NCBI GenBank assembly: GCA_964449275.1
Contig: CAYVAM010000067.1
Location: 1-19,674 of the forward strand
Source: JAUVZF01 sp964449275
GTDB taxonomy: Bacteria; Planctomycetota; Phycisphaerae; FEN-1346
Length of the DNA: 19,674 bases
Direction: 5' to 3'
Made by a program: the position numbers and the translations under genes. A model generated the notes under the pieces. The model was not told the origin of the DNA, searched no databases, and saw nothing but the letters and a program-made list of their open reading frames with translations. Shown one piece after another: positions 7,476 to 14,509 of the stretch; the stretch's first letter is position 1; each line of letters begins with the position of its first letter.

Positions 7476-10205
7476 TCATTGTGCGTCGGGAGGCGTGGCT
7501 TCCTCCTTGGGCCGGGCCAGGTACCAGGGATCCTGGGGCCTCATCTCACCCGCCCGGATGGCCTGGATCCGCCGCCCGAGGGCCACGGCGGGGCCGTCGT
7601 TCGGGTCGATGGCGACCAGGTCGGCCAGGGCCGTCTCGGCCGCATCCACCTGCCCCGCCTCCAGGGCGTCGATGGCCCGGCCGAACGCTTCGGCGACGGT
7701 CTTCACCTTTTCGGGCGCCGGCTCAAGGGCCAGCGGCTCGTAGAGCGGCATCGGCTGGGCCTTGCCGCGAATCTTGGCGTTGCCGAGTTTGCGGAACAGA
7801 ATCGCGTCGCCGCAGCCGTCGCGCGTGGCCTGCGAAACGAGGATCCTCGTGTTGAGCCAGCGGTTGGCCTCCTCGAGCCGGCCGCCAAGGTTCACCGTGT
7901 CGCCCATGACGGTGTAGTCGAAGCGCTGCTCGGAGCCGAAGTTGCCGACGCTGGCCGGCCCGGACGAGCAGCCGACGCGCATTCTCAGCCTGGCCCCCTC
8001 GGGCAGCAGTCCCATGTGGACGAGGTTCTCGTTGATCTTCGGCAGTGCGTTTTGCATCGCCAGGGCAGCCCGCACGGCCCGAAGCGCGTGGTCATACACC
8101 TGGACGGGGGCGCCGATGAAGGCCAGGATGCCGTCGCCCTCGTACTTGTCGAGCGTGGCCCCTTCGGCCATCAGCACCTCGGTCATCGCTCCCAAATAAC
8201 GGTTGAGCAGAGAGACGAGTTGTTCGGGATTCATCCTCTCCGACAAGGGCGTGAAGCCCACGATGTCGCTGAAGATGACGGTGATGTCGCGCCGCTCGCC
8301 GCCCAGACGCAGCGCCTCCGGGTCCCGCATAATCTCGTCCACGTGGGCGGCCGAGGTGTATTGCTGGAAGACACGGGTAATCCACCGGCGGCTCCTGGCC
8401 TCGGTGAGTTGGCGATACGCCGAGACGCCTGCGAACGCCACCACGATGGCCGCCACGGGCCCCGCCACGGGCGGCAGGACGGCGACCGTCGCGGAGGCGA
8501 CGTAGCCGATCACCACGACCGCCGTCGAAAGCCAGACCGTTGCCGCAATCCCCCAACCCGTGGGTAGCCGCCACCCAAGGATCCCCACCAGCCACGCCGC
8601 AAGCACCGCGATCAGCCAGTCCTGCCACGTCGCCATGTGCCGGAACGCCACACCCGACAGGATCGTCCGCATGACGGACGGATAGACAGTCACACCCGGC
8701 TGGTTGCGGCTGATGGGTGTCTTGTGCTGGTCGGTGCCGGCCGTGATGTTGAGACCGAGGATGCAGAGGCGTCCTTCGACGTGTGGCCGCAGACGGGCGG
8801 CACTCTTCGCCACATCCGCGACGAACTCGTCGTGCTTGTCATGGTAGAGGCCAATGAACGGGCCGAACCGCTCGACAGCCTTGGCGCAGTCCTTGGCGAG
8901 GTTGTCTTCGGCGCCGCGTGCGCGTGCGGCGTGTTCCATGAGGGCCATGATGAGGCGCTCTTCGGCCTTCTGGAGCGCCTGGCGGCGTGTCGTAACCTCG
9001 GCCTTTAGCGCGGCATCGTCGGGCGACGCTTTGGCTTTGGCCTCGGCCTGCTCCAGCGCCGCCCGGGTCTCGGCCCACGTGCGGTCGGAGAGCGATCCGC
9101 CGATCTTTCCCATCACCAGACGCCACCGCTCGCGGAGGTTCTCCAGAGCCTTCCGGTTGTAAACGAGGTCGAGGACAGGCCCGGCGGAGATGACGTCGCG
9201 ATTCGCGACCGCGATGCTGCGCGGCCACCGAAGGCTCATCTGCGCCATGGCATCGATCGGCACGCCGACCGACTCGGTGCTGTCGGAGGACAGGAGGACA
9301 AACCGCCCCTTGTCGAGACGGACGCGATAGTCGGAGCCGTACTGCCACAGCCCGGCCATCTCGACGCCCAGGTGCGGAAAGACGTAACGGCCGGCGCGCG
9401 CCAGCAGCGGCACCCGCCGCACCGCCTGATCCGGGTCCTTCAGAAGGCTTGTGTAGCCCGACCCGGCGGCGACGGCGCCCAACTCCGGGATCATCGGGTT
9501 GACGGCCTCGGCCGCCAGCAGGCGCCGAGCCGGCTCGGGGGGCACGTCGATCGCGTGACGGCGCAAGTACGGCTTGACCTCGACCCCATCGGGCGCTTCG
9601 GGGTTGTCCGTCGCACGACCGGTCCCGTGTCGAATCTTGTAATACAGGCTGAACGGGACGACCACGTTGCCTGCCCGCTGAAGGCTCTCGCGGAAGATCC
9701 GATCGGGTTTCGCGAGGACGTATTCCTCGAACCCTGTGGGATCGGCTTCAGGGCGTTTGGCCACGCAGGACGCCTGTGCCTCCGAATACTCGATATCCAA
9801 AACGATTAGGCGCGGCCCGAGGGAGGCGAGGGCGTTGACCAGTTCAGCCTGTTTCGGACGGTCCCAGGGCCACCGCCCCCCATGCTCATGCGCGATGGCG
9901 CCGTCGTCGATCTCGATGACGGTGACCTGGGCGGTTCCTGCTACCTCGGACAGGGCGTTGGCCGTCCGCAACTTGTCTGAGACCATGAGTTCAAGTGTGC
10001 GACCAGCGTCGGCAAAGCCGATGAAGGTGGCAGCGCCGCAGCCCAGCGTGAGGGCGATCAGAGAAGCCACGGGGAGACGCGCGCGGCGAAAGGCTTTCGG
10101 TTTGGCGCTGGCAGGTTTGGCCAAGGGCTGACCCCAGGTGCAAACAGTTGACCCGCTGTCAGTCGGCCCCTCTGAAGCAGTTCGCGCTCGAGTGTGGCAA
10201 GGCAT
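7476..10205 (-). CDS. Membrane CHASE2-domain adenylate/guanylate cyclase (class III)
   Basis: The protein makes cAMP or cGMP in response to an extracytoplasmic signal. Numbering from ATG 10205: one N-terminal membrane segment (about 45-66), an extracytoplasmic CHASE2 domain (VTVIEIDDGAI, WPWDRPKQAELV, LIVLDIEYSE, later CILGLNITAGTDQHKTP), about three membrane segments (about 523-595), then the cyclase domain. Catalytic features are present: FSDIVGFT (metal Asp 647), DKYEGDG (Lys 687, metal Asp 691) and YTVMGDTVNLGGR (Thr 765, Asn 772, Arg 776). The Lys/Thr pair favours ATP as substrate, hence cAMP. A charged, helical insert of about 120 residues (355-475) interrupts CHASE2. The start is uncertain: ATG 10205 lacks a Shine-Dalgarno, TTG 10124 follows CTGGGG and coincides with where coding-like codon use begins, and TTG 10244 is a third option. 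A FecR gene pair lies upstream on the same strand. Confidence 0.92.
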   Translation of the reverse strand: MPCHTRARTASEGPTDSGSTVCTWGQPLAKPASAKPKAFRRARLPVASLIALTLGCGAATFIGFADAGRTLELMVSDKLRTANALSEVAGTAQVTVIEIDDGAIAHEHGGRWPWDRPKQAELVNALASLGPRLIVLDIEYSEAQASCVAKRPEADPTGFEEYVLAKPDRIFRESLQRAGNVVVPFSLYYKIRHGTGRATDNPEAPDGVEVKPYLRRHAIDVPPEPARRLLAAEAVNPMIPELGAVAAGSGYTSLLKDPDQAVRRVPLLARAGRYVFPHLGVEMAGLWQYGSDYRVRLDKGRFVLLSSDSTESVGVPIDAMAQMSLRWPRSIAVANRDVISAGPVLDLVYNRKALENLRERWRLVMGKIGGSLSDRTWAETRAALEQAEAKAKASPDDAALKAEVTTRRQALQKAEERLIMALMEHAARARGAEDNLAKDCAKAVERFGPFIGLYHDKHDEFVADVAKSAARLRPHVEGRLCILGLNITAGTDQHKTPISRNQPGVTVYPSVMRTILSGVAFRHMATWQDWLIAVLAAWLVGILGWRLPTGWGIAATVWLSTAVVVIGYVASATVAVLPPVAGPVAAIVVAFAGVSAYRQLTEARSRRWITRVFQQYTSAAHVDEIMRDPEALRLGGERRDITVIFSDIVGFTPLSERMNPEQLVSLLNRYLGAMTEVLMAEGATLDKYEGDGILAFIGAPVQVYDHALRAVRAALAMQNALPKINENLVHMGLLPEGARLRMRVGCSSGPASVGNFGSEQRFDYTVMGDTVNLGGRLEEANRWLNTRILVSQATRDGCGDAILFRKLGNAKIRGKAQPMPLYEPLALEPAPEKVKTVAEAFGRAIDALEAGQVDAAETALADLVAIDPNDGPAVALGRRIQAIRAGEMRPQDPWYLARPKEEATPPDAQ

Positions 10206-10255
10206 TGCGCGGCCCGTACGGGCTGCGCGAAGCGACACAGACAAGCGTGAACCGC

Positions 10256-10284
10256 TTTATAGCATTCTCACGAGTCTTTACCAA
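10256..10284 (-). promoter_or_regulatory. Candidate promoter of the CHASE2 cyclase gene
   Basis: On the minus strand TTGGTA (10284-10279), a 17-base spacer and TATAAA (10261-10256; five of six matches). Transcription would start near 10249, leaving a 44-base leader to ATG 10205 or 125 bases to TTG 10124. Confidence 0.5.
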
Positions 10285-10318
10285 GCGAGTCCCCAGAGGC
10301 ACCGGGATGTTGACGTTT

Positions 10319-10384
10319 CACCGGCGGCCAAGCCGCCAGTGGCGCCCTGCTGCTCGCCACACACTGGCTGACAAGCAGCCAGTG
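10319..10384 (-). repeat. Twin-hairpin repeat, copy A
   Basis: Two hairpins: CACCGGCGG (10319-10327) with CCGCCAGTG (10333-10341), and CACTGGCTG (10362-10370) with CAGCCAGTG (10376-10384; perfect 9-bp stem, loop ACAAG). The reverse complement closely matches 17405-17469, so it is a dispersed repeat in opposite orientation. Confidence 0.85.
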
Positions 10385-10518
10385 GCACCCCGCAAATCAG
10401 CAGCCACAGAGCACTAAGCGGGGTCAGGTAAGTTTTTTGCGGTTGATGCCATGCCCACGCTTGCGTGTGCATGCCGTGGCGACAACTGATTGGGCTCGTA
10501 GCCCAAGTGGTTGCGCCG

Positions 10519-10590
10519 CTTACTTACGTGCGCGGCTAGTTTTCTCACGTGGCTGGTCGGGCGCGAGCGTAACTAGCCGCGAGTGTAAGC
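10519..10590. repeat. Inverted repeat with GCGGCTAGTT arms
   Basis: GCGGCTAGTT (10532-10541) and AACTAGCCGC (10571-10580) are perfect complements. Flanks GCTTAC and GTAAGC extend the similarity to 10519-10590 with mismatches. Confidence 0.75.
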
Positions 10591-10615
10591 GAGCGGGTGC
10601 CGTTCTCGCCACAGC

Positions 10616-10633
10616 AAAAGACTTACGTAAGTC
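10616..10633 (-). terminator. Possible terminator of the FecR gene
   Basis: On the minus strand, just after the TAG at 10638, the palindrome GACTTACGTAAGTC (10633-10620) is followed by TTTT. The stem is short (about 5 bp with a 4-base loop), so the strength is doubtful. Confidence 0.4.
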
Positions 10634-10637
10634 CGCT

Positions 10638-11519
10638 CTAGCCCGGTCCTCCTCCGGCCGGAGGCGGAGGGATCGTGTTATCGCCTCGGAACCGGCCGCC
10701 GAGATGCTGATCGTCGCCGGGCGTGGTGTCGTCGGCGGGATCCTTTTCCTGGCTGCCCGTCTGGACGTTGGTGTTCGGCGGCGGGCCGCCCTGGAGTCCG
10801 CCGGGGGTGGGCGTTGACGTGTCCCAACGGTCGGCTGCCTTTTTCTCGGCCTCAGTGTAACCGGCGTTGTTGATGGCAATAGCCGACTGGTAGAGCTCGC
10901 GGAGCATCTCGACGGGGTCTGTGGCGGTCTCGTCGGTGCTCTCCCCAGGGGCGCAGGTCGTCTCGCGCCCGAGCATCCGATCGCGGACGGCGATCAGGCC
11001 GGACCCCGCCAGGCCGTAACTGCCGCCCAGCACCGGAAAGAAACCGGCCTTGATGCCTTTGGTCCCGCGGACCGACAGCGTGGCCGATGGCGTGACGATG
11101 GCAAAGTCGCTCTCGATCTTCCCCTTCTCGACCACCGCCTGCGCGTTGCCTTGTTTCATGTACAGGCGGGTGCGGACCTTCTTGCCTTCTTTGCGGAGTT
11201 CGGCGATGCGGATGACCGTCAGCGGATCGATCTGGCTGAGACTATCGGTCATGTCGAGCACGCACCGCGCGCGGAAGCCCGTCCGGATGTCGGCGCCCTC
11301 GGACAGTTTCATGCCCACCTTGACGGGCGTCCAGGGCTTGCCTTTGGCGGACCGCGTCTCGACCGTCCCCTTGACAGCCTTGACGACGGCGACCAGCGTC
11401 TCCTTATCGGCCTTCGGTGCGGCGGGCTTTTCGGCAGCGGGCTTCTCGGCGCCGAGCGCGGCCGCGGTTCCCAGTGCCACCATCAGGCACGCCAGGATCA
11501 GCAGTCTGAATCGAGTCAT
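10638..11519 (-). CDS. Secreted FecR-domain protein
   Basis: The product is 293 residues. A signal peptide (MTRFRLLILACLMVALGTAAALGA) is followed by a Lys/Ala/Pro-rich linker. A FecR-type domain spans about 42-180: AVKGTVETR, WTPVKVGMKLSEGADIRTG, ARCVLDMTDSLSQIDPLTVIRI, GNAQAVVEKGKIESDFAIVTPSATLSVRGT. The C-terminal 70 residues are low-complexity and rich in Pro, Gly and Thr. Unlike classical FecR sigma regulators it has no cytoplasmic part or membrane segment after the signal peptide, so it is probably a periplasmic sensor or scaffold. ATG 11519 overlaps the stop of the upstream gene (ATGA) and has a very strong site, GGGAGGTGA, inside that gene's end, so the two are translationally coupled. 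The CHASE2 cyclase is the next gene downstream on this strand, after a repeat-filled gap. Confidence 0.88.
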   Translation of the reverse strand: MTRFRLLILACLMVALGTAAALGAEKPAAEKPAAPKADKETLVAVVKAVKGTVETRSAKGKPWTPVKVGMKLSEGADIRTGFRARCVLDMTDSLSQIDPLTVIRIAELRKEGKKVRTRLYMKQGNAQAVVEKGKIESDFAIVTPSATLSVRGTKGIKAGFFPVLGGSYGLAGSGLIAVRDRMLGRETTCAPGESTDETATDPVEMLRELYQSAIAINNAGYTEAEKKAADRWDTSTPTPGGLQGGPPPNTNVQTGSQEKDPADDTTPGDDQHLGGRFRGDNTIPPPPAGGGPG

Positions 11520-12097
11520 TTGGTCACCTCCCCCGCTCCGGAAGGCTCGCCTTCCAGGTCGGGCACTTCGTGTTCGGTCCCTATCGAACGCAACCGGTCG
11601 GTCCGGTCGATGACGCCGACCAGTTCACCGCCCCTGACGTGGCCGTAGTCGCACCCCGGCGCCATGACCTCGAGGTAAGCACACTCGTTCAGGGCCAGCC
11701 GAGGCATCGGGCCCAACAGCCGCATCCAGAGGCCTCCCTTGAGGCCGAGCGCCTTGCAGACGAGGACCGCCAGGCGGCCCTTCGTGGTCGGCGTGGCAGA
11801 CTCGACCCGATTGAGCCAACCGTCGGGCAGAATCCCGCGTTTGGTCAGGTAGGCTTTGCATGTCTTGAAGTCCGCGCCCGTCTGCTTGCCTTCGCTGATG
11901 AGAATCGTAAAGGCCCGGGCCGTATCGGCGGCGGTGGCTACGTCTTTGAACCCCAGTTCGCTGAAAAACCCGGCGTCGCTGGACGGCTGGCCCGGGTCGG
12001 CCTTGGCGGCCGGCTTCTCGGCCCCAGGCTCGGCGGCCACAGCCCATCCGGCGGCCAGCAACACGGCAGCGGCGATCATCACATAGCAGTCCCGCAT
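11516..12097 (-). CDS. Secreted protein with SLH-like segment, coupled to FecR-domain gene
   Basis: The frame is open to 12280 but ATG 12097 is the real start: AGGAG lies 7 bases upstream and the product then opens with a signal peptide (MRDCYVMIAAAVLLAAGWAVAAE). The mature part is about 170 residues. The segment GFKDVATAADTARAFTILIS ... TKRGILPDGWLNRVESATPTTKGRLAVLVCKALGL has the spacing of a degenerate S-layer-homology motif. The rest (LWMRLLGPMPRLALNECAYLEVMAPG ... GGELVGVIDRTDRLR) is not recognised by function. It is the first gene of a two-gene operon with the FecR-domain gene (4-base overlap), behind a promoter with a perfect TATAAT. A role in the cell envelope is inferred from the signal peptide and its partner. 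The gene is firm; the SLH resemblance is weak. Confidence 0.8.
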   Translation of the reverse strand: MRDCYVMIAAAVLLAAGWAVAAEPGAEKPAAKADPGQPSSDAGFFSELGFKDVATAADTARAFTILISEGKQTGADFKTCKAYLTKRGILPDGWLNRVESATPTTKGRLAVLVCKALGLKGGLWMRLLGPMPRLALNECAYLEVMAPGCDYGHVRGGELVGVIDRTDRLRSIGTEHEVPDLEGEPSGAGEVTK

Positions 12098-12145
12098 GGC
12101 TAGTCTCCTCTCAAACTCCCGAAATCGGGTCACGCGAGCCTTTCT

Positions 12146-12173
12146 ATTATACAGCAAAACAGGGCGTCCGCAA
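12146..12173 (-). promoter_or_regulatory. Promoter of the SLH-like/FecR operon
   Basis: On the minus strand TTGCGG (12173-12168), a 16-base spacer and a perfect TATAAT (12151-12146). Transcription would start near 12140, about 40 bases before ATG 12097, and the leader contains the small palindrome 12118-12129. Confidence 0.65.
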
Positions 12174-12383
12174 GCATCTGTGCGCCGGATTTTGCAACTT
12201 CCGAGACCGCTCGCGGAGAGGGGGGCGGTTTTCAGGCGCGGAGTTTGGGCCGAAATTCCCGCAGTTGGCGTCTCAGGCATGGGATCGCAGGCCTACTGTC
12301 GGTTGCCGGTGTGGTCGGTCCCCGTGCGGCCCGGATGTGTGGTGTGGTGAAAACGACACTTCCGCGAATGCGATCAGAAATCG

Positions 12384-12405
12384 AAAAAAGCGGTCACAAG
12401 ACCGC
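12384..12405 (-). terminator. Intrinsic terminator, leftward, with no known gene in front
   Basis: On the minus strand GCGGTC (12405-12400), loop TTGT, GACCGC (12395-12390), then six T (12389-12384). The stem is perfect and GC-rich. The only same-strand sequence that could use it is the 12394-12540 ORF or an unseen small RNA. Confidence 0.75.
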
Positions 12406-12540
12406 GCGTTTCGCCTTGCCCATCCTGGCGACGGTTTCCAGGTGATTGAGAGCCGCCGTCGGCCGGCGGCGCAGGTCAACCCCTGTATCCTCCCGAATGC
12501 GGAACCGCTTCGTCTTTGTGCTTCCCGCCGGAGCGGTCAA
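12394..12540 (-). CDS. Possible 48-residue basic protein ending in an intrinsic terminator
   Basis: A short open frame runs from TTG 12540 to a TGA at 12396-12394. The product starts MTAPAGSTKTKRFRIREDTG, continues with an arginine-rich stretch, and ends with a helix-like tail, LNHLETVARMGKAKRAVL. It is strongly basic and has no signal peptide or membrane segment. Third codon positions are mostly G or C, as in neighbouring genes. The stop codon falls inside a hairpin followed by six T residues, which is how a real transcript would end. Against it: no Shine-Dalgarno before the TTG, no clear promoter, and an upstream in-frame stop that leaves no ATG. It could be a real small gene, the 3' remnant of a lost gene, or coding-like noise over a small RNA. 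No family is recognised. Confidence 0.28.
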   Translation of the reverse strand: MTAPAGSTKTKRFRIREDTGVDLRRRPTAALNHLETVARMGKAKRAVL

Positions 12541-12585
12541 GGCGTATAGTCATCGGGCAACGGACCGCCACTGGAGGCTATCGCG

Positions 12586-13503
12586 ATGAAGATGGATCGC
12601 CGCAAGTTTCTGACGACGACCCTCGCCGGTGCGGGGGGCATGATCCTCGGATGCTCCGGCGCGGATGCCAGACGCGTCGCCGTCGGGCCGCCCGGCCCGT
12701 TCGAGATCGTCCCGCTCGGCAAGACCGGCCTGAAGGTCAGCCGCGTCGGTTTCGGCACGGGCATGCGAGGCGGGGGGCGAAACTCGGACCAGACCCGTCT
12801 GGGCCGCGAGCGGTTCGAGGAACTCTTGCGTGCGGCGTACGATCGCGGCGTACGCCTCTTCGACATGGCCGACATGTACGGCACGCACCCGTACGTCGGG
12901 CGGGCCCTCAAGAAAATGCCGCGCGACTCCTACGTCCTCGTCTCGAAGATCTGGGTCCGCCGCGGGGGCGTGCCGGAGCGCGAGCGGCCGGGGGCCAACA
13001 TCCTCCTGGACCGGTTCCGCAAGGAACTGGCCACCGACTACGTGGACGTCGTCCAGATCCACTGCATGACCTCCAAGACCTGGCCCGACGAGCAGAAGAA
13101 GCAGATGGACCTCCTGGAGGACCTCAAGGCCAAAGGCATCATCCGGGCCCACGGCATCTCGTGCCACTCGCTCGACGCCATGAACGCGGCCGCCGAGAGC
13201 CCGTGGGTCGACGTGGTCCACGCACGGGTCAACGCGTTCGGGGCCGCCATGGACGCCCCGCCCGAGAAGGTCGCGCCCATCCTGAAGAAACTGGGCGCGG
13301 CCGGCAAAGGCGTCCTCGGCATGAAACTGATCGGCGAGGGCCGTTTCCGCGACGACGACCACAAGAAGGACGAGTCGATCCGTTTCGCCATGGGCCCGGG
13401 GCGCGTCGATGCGATGGTCGTCGGCTTCCTGAGCGAGGCCGAGATCGACGACTTCTCCGGCCGCGTCGCGAAGGTCATGAAGACCGCCGGATCCACAGCC
13501 TGA
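12586..13503 (+). CDS. Tat-exported aldo/keto reductase, probable lipoprotein
   Basis: The product is 305 residues. GGAGG sits 8 bases before ATG 12586. The N-terminus MKMDRRKFLTTTLAGAGG is a twin-arginine signal, followed by ILGC with Cys23, a plausible lipobox. The rest is an aldo/keto reductase barrel (LGKTGLKVSRVGFGTG, AYDRGVRLFDMADMYG, SYVLVSKIW, DYVDVVQIHCM, GIIRAHGISCHS). The catalytic tetrad is intact: Asp93, Tyr98, Lys121, His159. It should be an NAD(P)H-dependent carbonyl oxidoreductase folded with cofactor in the cytoplasm and exported by Tat; the substrate is unknown. Many planctomycete paralogues share this layout. The MBL-fold gene follows 90 bases downstream on the same strand, so the two may be co-transcribed. 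Confidence 0.92.
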   Translation: MKMDRRKFLTTTLAGAGGMILGCSGADARRVAVGPPGPFEIVPLGKTGLKVSRVGFGTGMRGGGRNSDQTRLGRERFEELLRAAYDRGVRLFDMADMYGTHPYVGRALKKMPRDSYVLVSKIWVRRGGVPERERPGANILLDRFRKELATDYVDVVQIHCMTSKTWPDEQKKQMDLLEDLKAKGIIRAHGISCHSLDAMNAAAESPWVDVVHARVNAFGAAMDAPPEKVAPILKKLGAAGKGVLGMKLIGEGRFRDDDHKKDESIRFAMGPGRVDAMVVGFLSEAEIDDFSGRVAKVMKTAGSTA

Positions 13504-13593
13504 TCTTGGTGCGGCGGCCCGAGGCCACGCGGCGGCCGATGCGCGGGAGTGTGCCTGATCCCCCCGCCAATCCGGCCGCGGAAGGGGCGAGAG

Positions 13594-14460
13594 ATGAGGT
13601 TGCGAGCGTCAGCCACAAGACACCGTCGTCGCTTGGCCTTATTGGCGGCGCTGGCCTTCGTCATCGCGTCGGCGCGTTGCTCACCATCGGCCGAGCCGAA
13701 GCCAACGCCCAAAGCCGAGACGGGAGGCAGACTCGTGATTACCATCGTCTACGACAACAATCCGTTCGATCCGCAACTGGGGACCGCCTGGGGCTTCGCA
13801 TGCGTCGTGCGGGGCTTGCCGCAGACCATCCTCTTCGACACCGGCGGCGACGGACGCCTGCTGCTCGAAAATATGGCCAAATGTAAGATCGACCCGAAGG
13901 ACATCCGCACCGTCGTCATCTCGCATATTCATTTCGATCACCTCGGCGGGCTCGGCGCGTTCCTCCGGGCCAACCCGAAGGTCCGCGTCTTCCTGCCGAA
14001 AGCGTTTCCGCAAAAAGTGAAGCAGGGGGTCCGCGACGCCGGGGCCACGGTCGTCGAAACGCAGCGCCCCTCGAAGATCTGCGACCGGGCCTGGACGACC
14101 GGCGTCCTCGACGGCGGCATCCCGGAACAGGGCCTCTACGTGAAGGGCGCGAAGGGGCTGATCGTCGTGACCGGCTGCGCGCATCCCGGCGTCGCCCGGA
14201 TGGTCGAAGCCGCGAAAGAGCACGCCCACCTGCCGGTCCGTGCCGTGCTGGGCGGTTTTCACATGGGCGGGGCCTCACGCCGCCGCATCGCCGACGTGAT
14301 CGCGAGCCTCAGACGCTTGGGCGTGGGCCAGGTCGCACCGTGTCACTGCTCGGGCCAGACGACTCGGCAGATGATGAAGAACGCCTTCGGGGACAACTAC
14401 CTGCCGTCCGGCGTCGGAGCGCGGCTGCGCTTCGCACACTCGCCCGATACGGGGGACTGA
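13594..14460 (+). CDS. Exported metallo-beta-lactamase-fold hydrolase (COG1237-like)
   Basis: The product is 288 residues. The frame opens at GTG 13549, but ATG 13594 is preferred: it has GGAAGGGG about 6 bases upstream and starts a signal peptide with a basic n-region (MRLRASATRHRRRLALLAALAFVIA). The metal motif HIHFDH is at 111-116, with supporting histidines in TGCAHPG (about 193), GGFHMGG (about 221) and PCHCSG (about 249). This order, with the early YDNN and the late GVGARL, fits the COG1237 branch of metal-dependent hydrolases, related to the archaeal dihydropterin/RFA-P synthase-like group, rather than beta-lactamases. The cysteine of SARCS is not in a canonical lipobox. It lies downstream of the reductase and convergent with the Pcm gene, 49 bases away. 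The substrate is unknown. Confidence 0.88.
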   Translation: MRLRASATRHRRRLALLAALAFVIASARCSPSAEPKPTPKAETGGRLVITIVYDNNPFDPQLGTAWGFACVVRGLPQTILFDTGGDGRLLLENMAKCKIDPKDIRTVVISHIHFDHLGGLGAFLRANPKVRVFLPKAFPQKVKQGVRDAGATVVETQRPSKICDRAWTTGVLDGGIPEQGLYVKGAKGLIVVTGCAHPGVARMVEAAKEHAHLPVRAVLGGFHMGGASRRRIADVIASLRRLGVGQVAPCHCSGQTTRQMMKNAFGDNYLPSGVGARLRFAHSPDTGD

Positions 14461-14509
14461 AGCCGGCGCCGGTCCCCCCGCCCTGCAAAGGCCCTCCGCC
14501 GTCGGCAGG

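Larger units (their letters stand above)
10206..10637. other. Repeat-rich gap upstream of the cyclase gene
   Basis: This 432-base gap between two leftward genes contains the cyclase promoter, the palindrome GCCCGTACGGGC (10212-10223), a twin-hairpin element (10319-10384), an inverted repeat (10519-10590) and a possible terminator of the FecR gene. No gene is supported. Confidence 0.65.
12098..12585. other. Divergent intergenic region with promoter, terminator and small ORF
   Basis: This 488-base gap separates the leftward SLH-like/FecR operon from the rightward reductase. It holds the operon promoter, a CCCGAAATCGGG palindrome in the leader (12118-12129), a leftward intrinsic terminator (12384-12405) and the 48-residue ORF. 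No strong promoter for the reductase is seen. Confidence 0.6.

Noticed and set aside
7320..8567. Plus-strand frame opposite the cyclase domain
   Set aside because: It mirrors the catalytic region of the cyclase, whose metal and base-binding residues are all intact on the minus strand.
12273..12479. Minus-strand frame of 68 codons overlapping the small ORF
   Set aside because: It reads through the intrinsic terminator at 12384-12405 and has an Arg/His/Pro-rich, composition-driven product.
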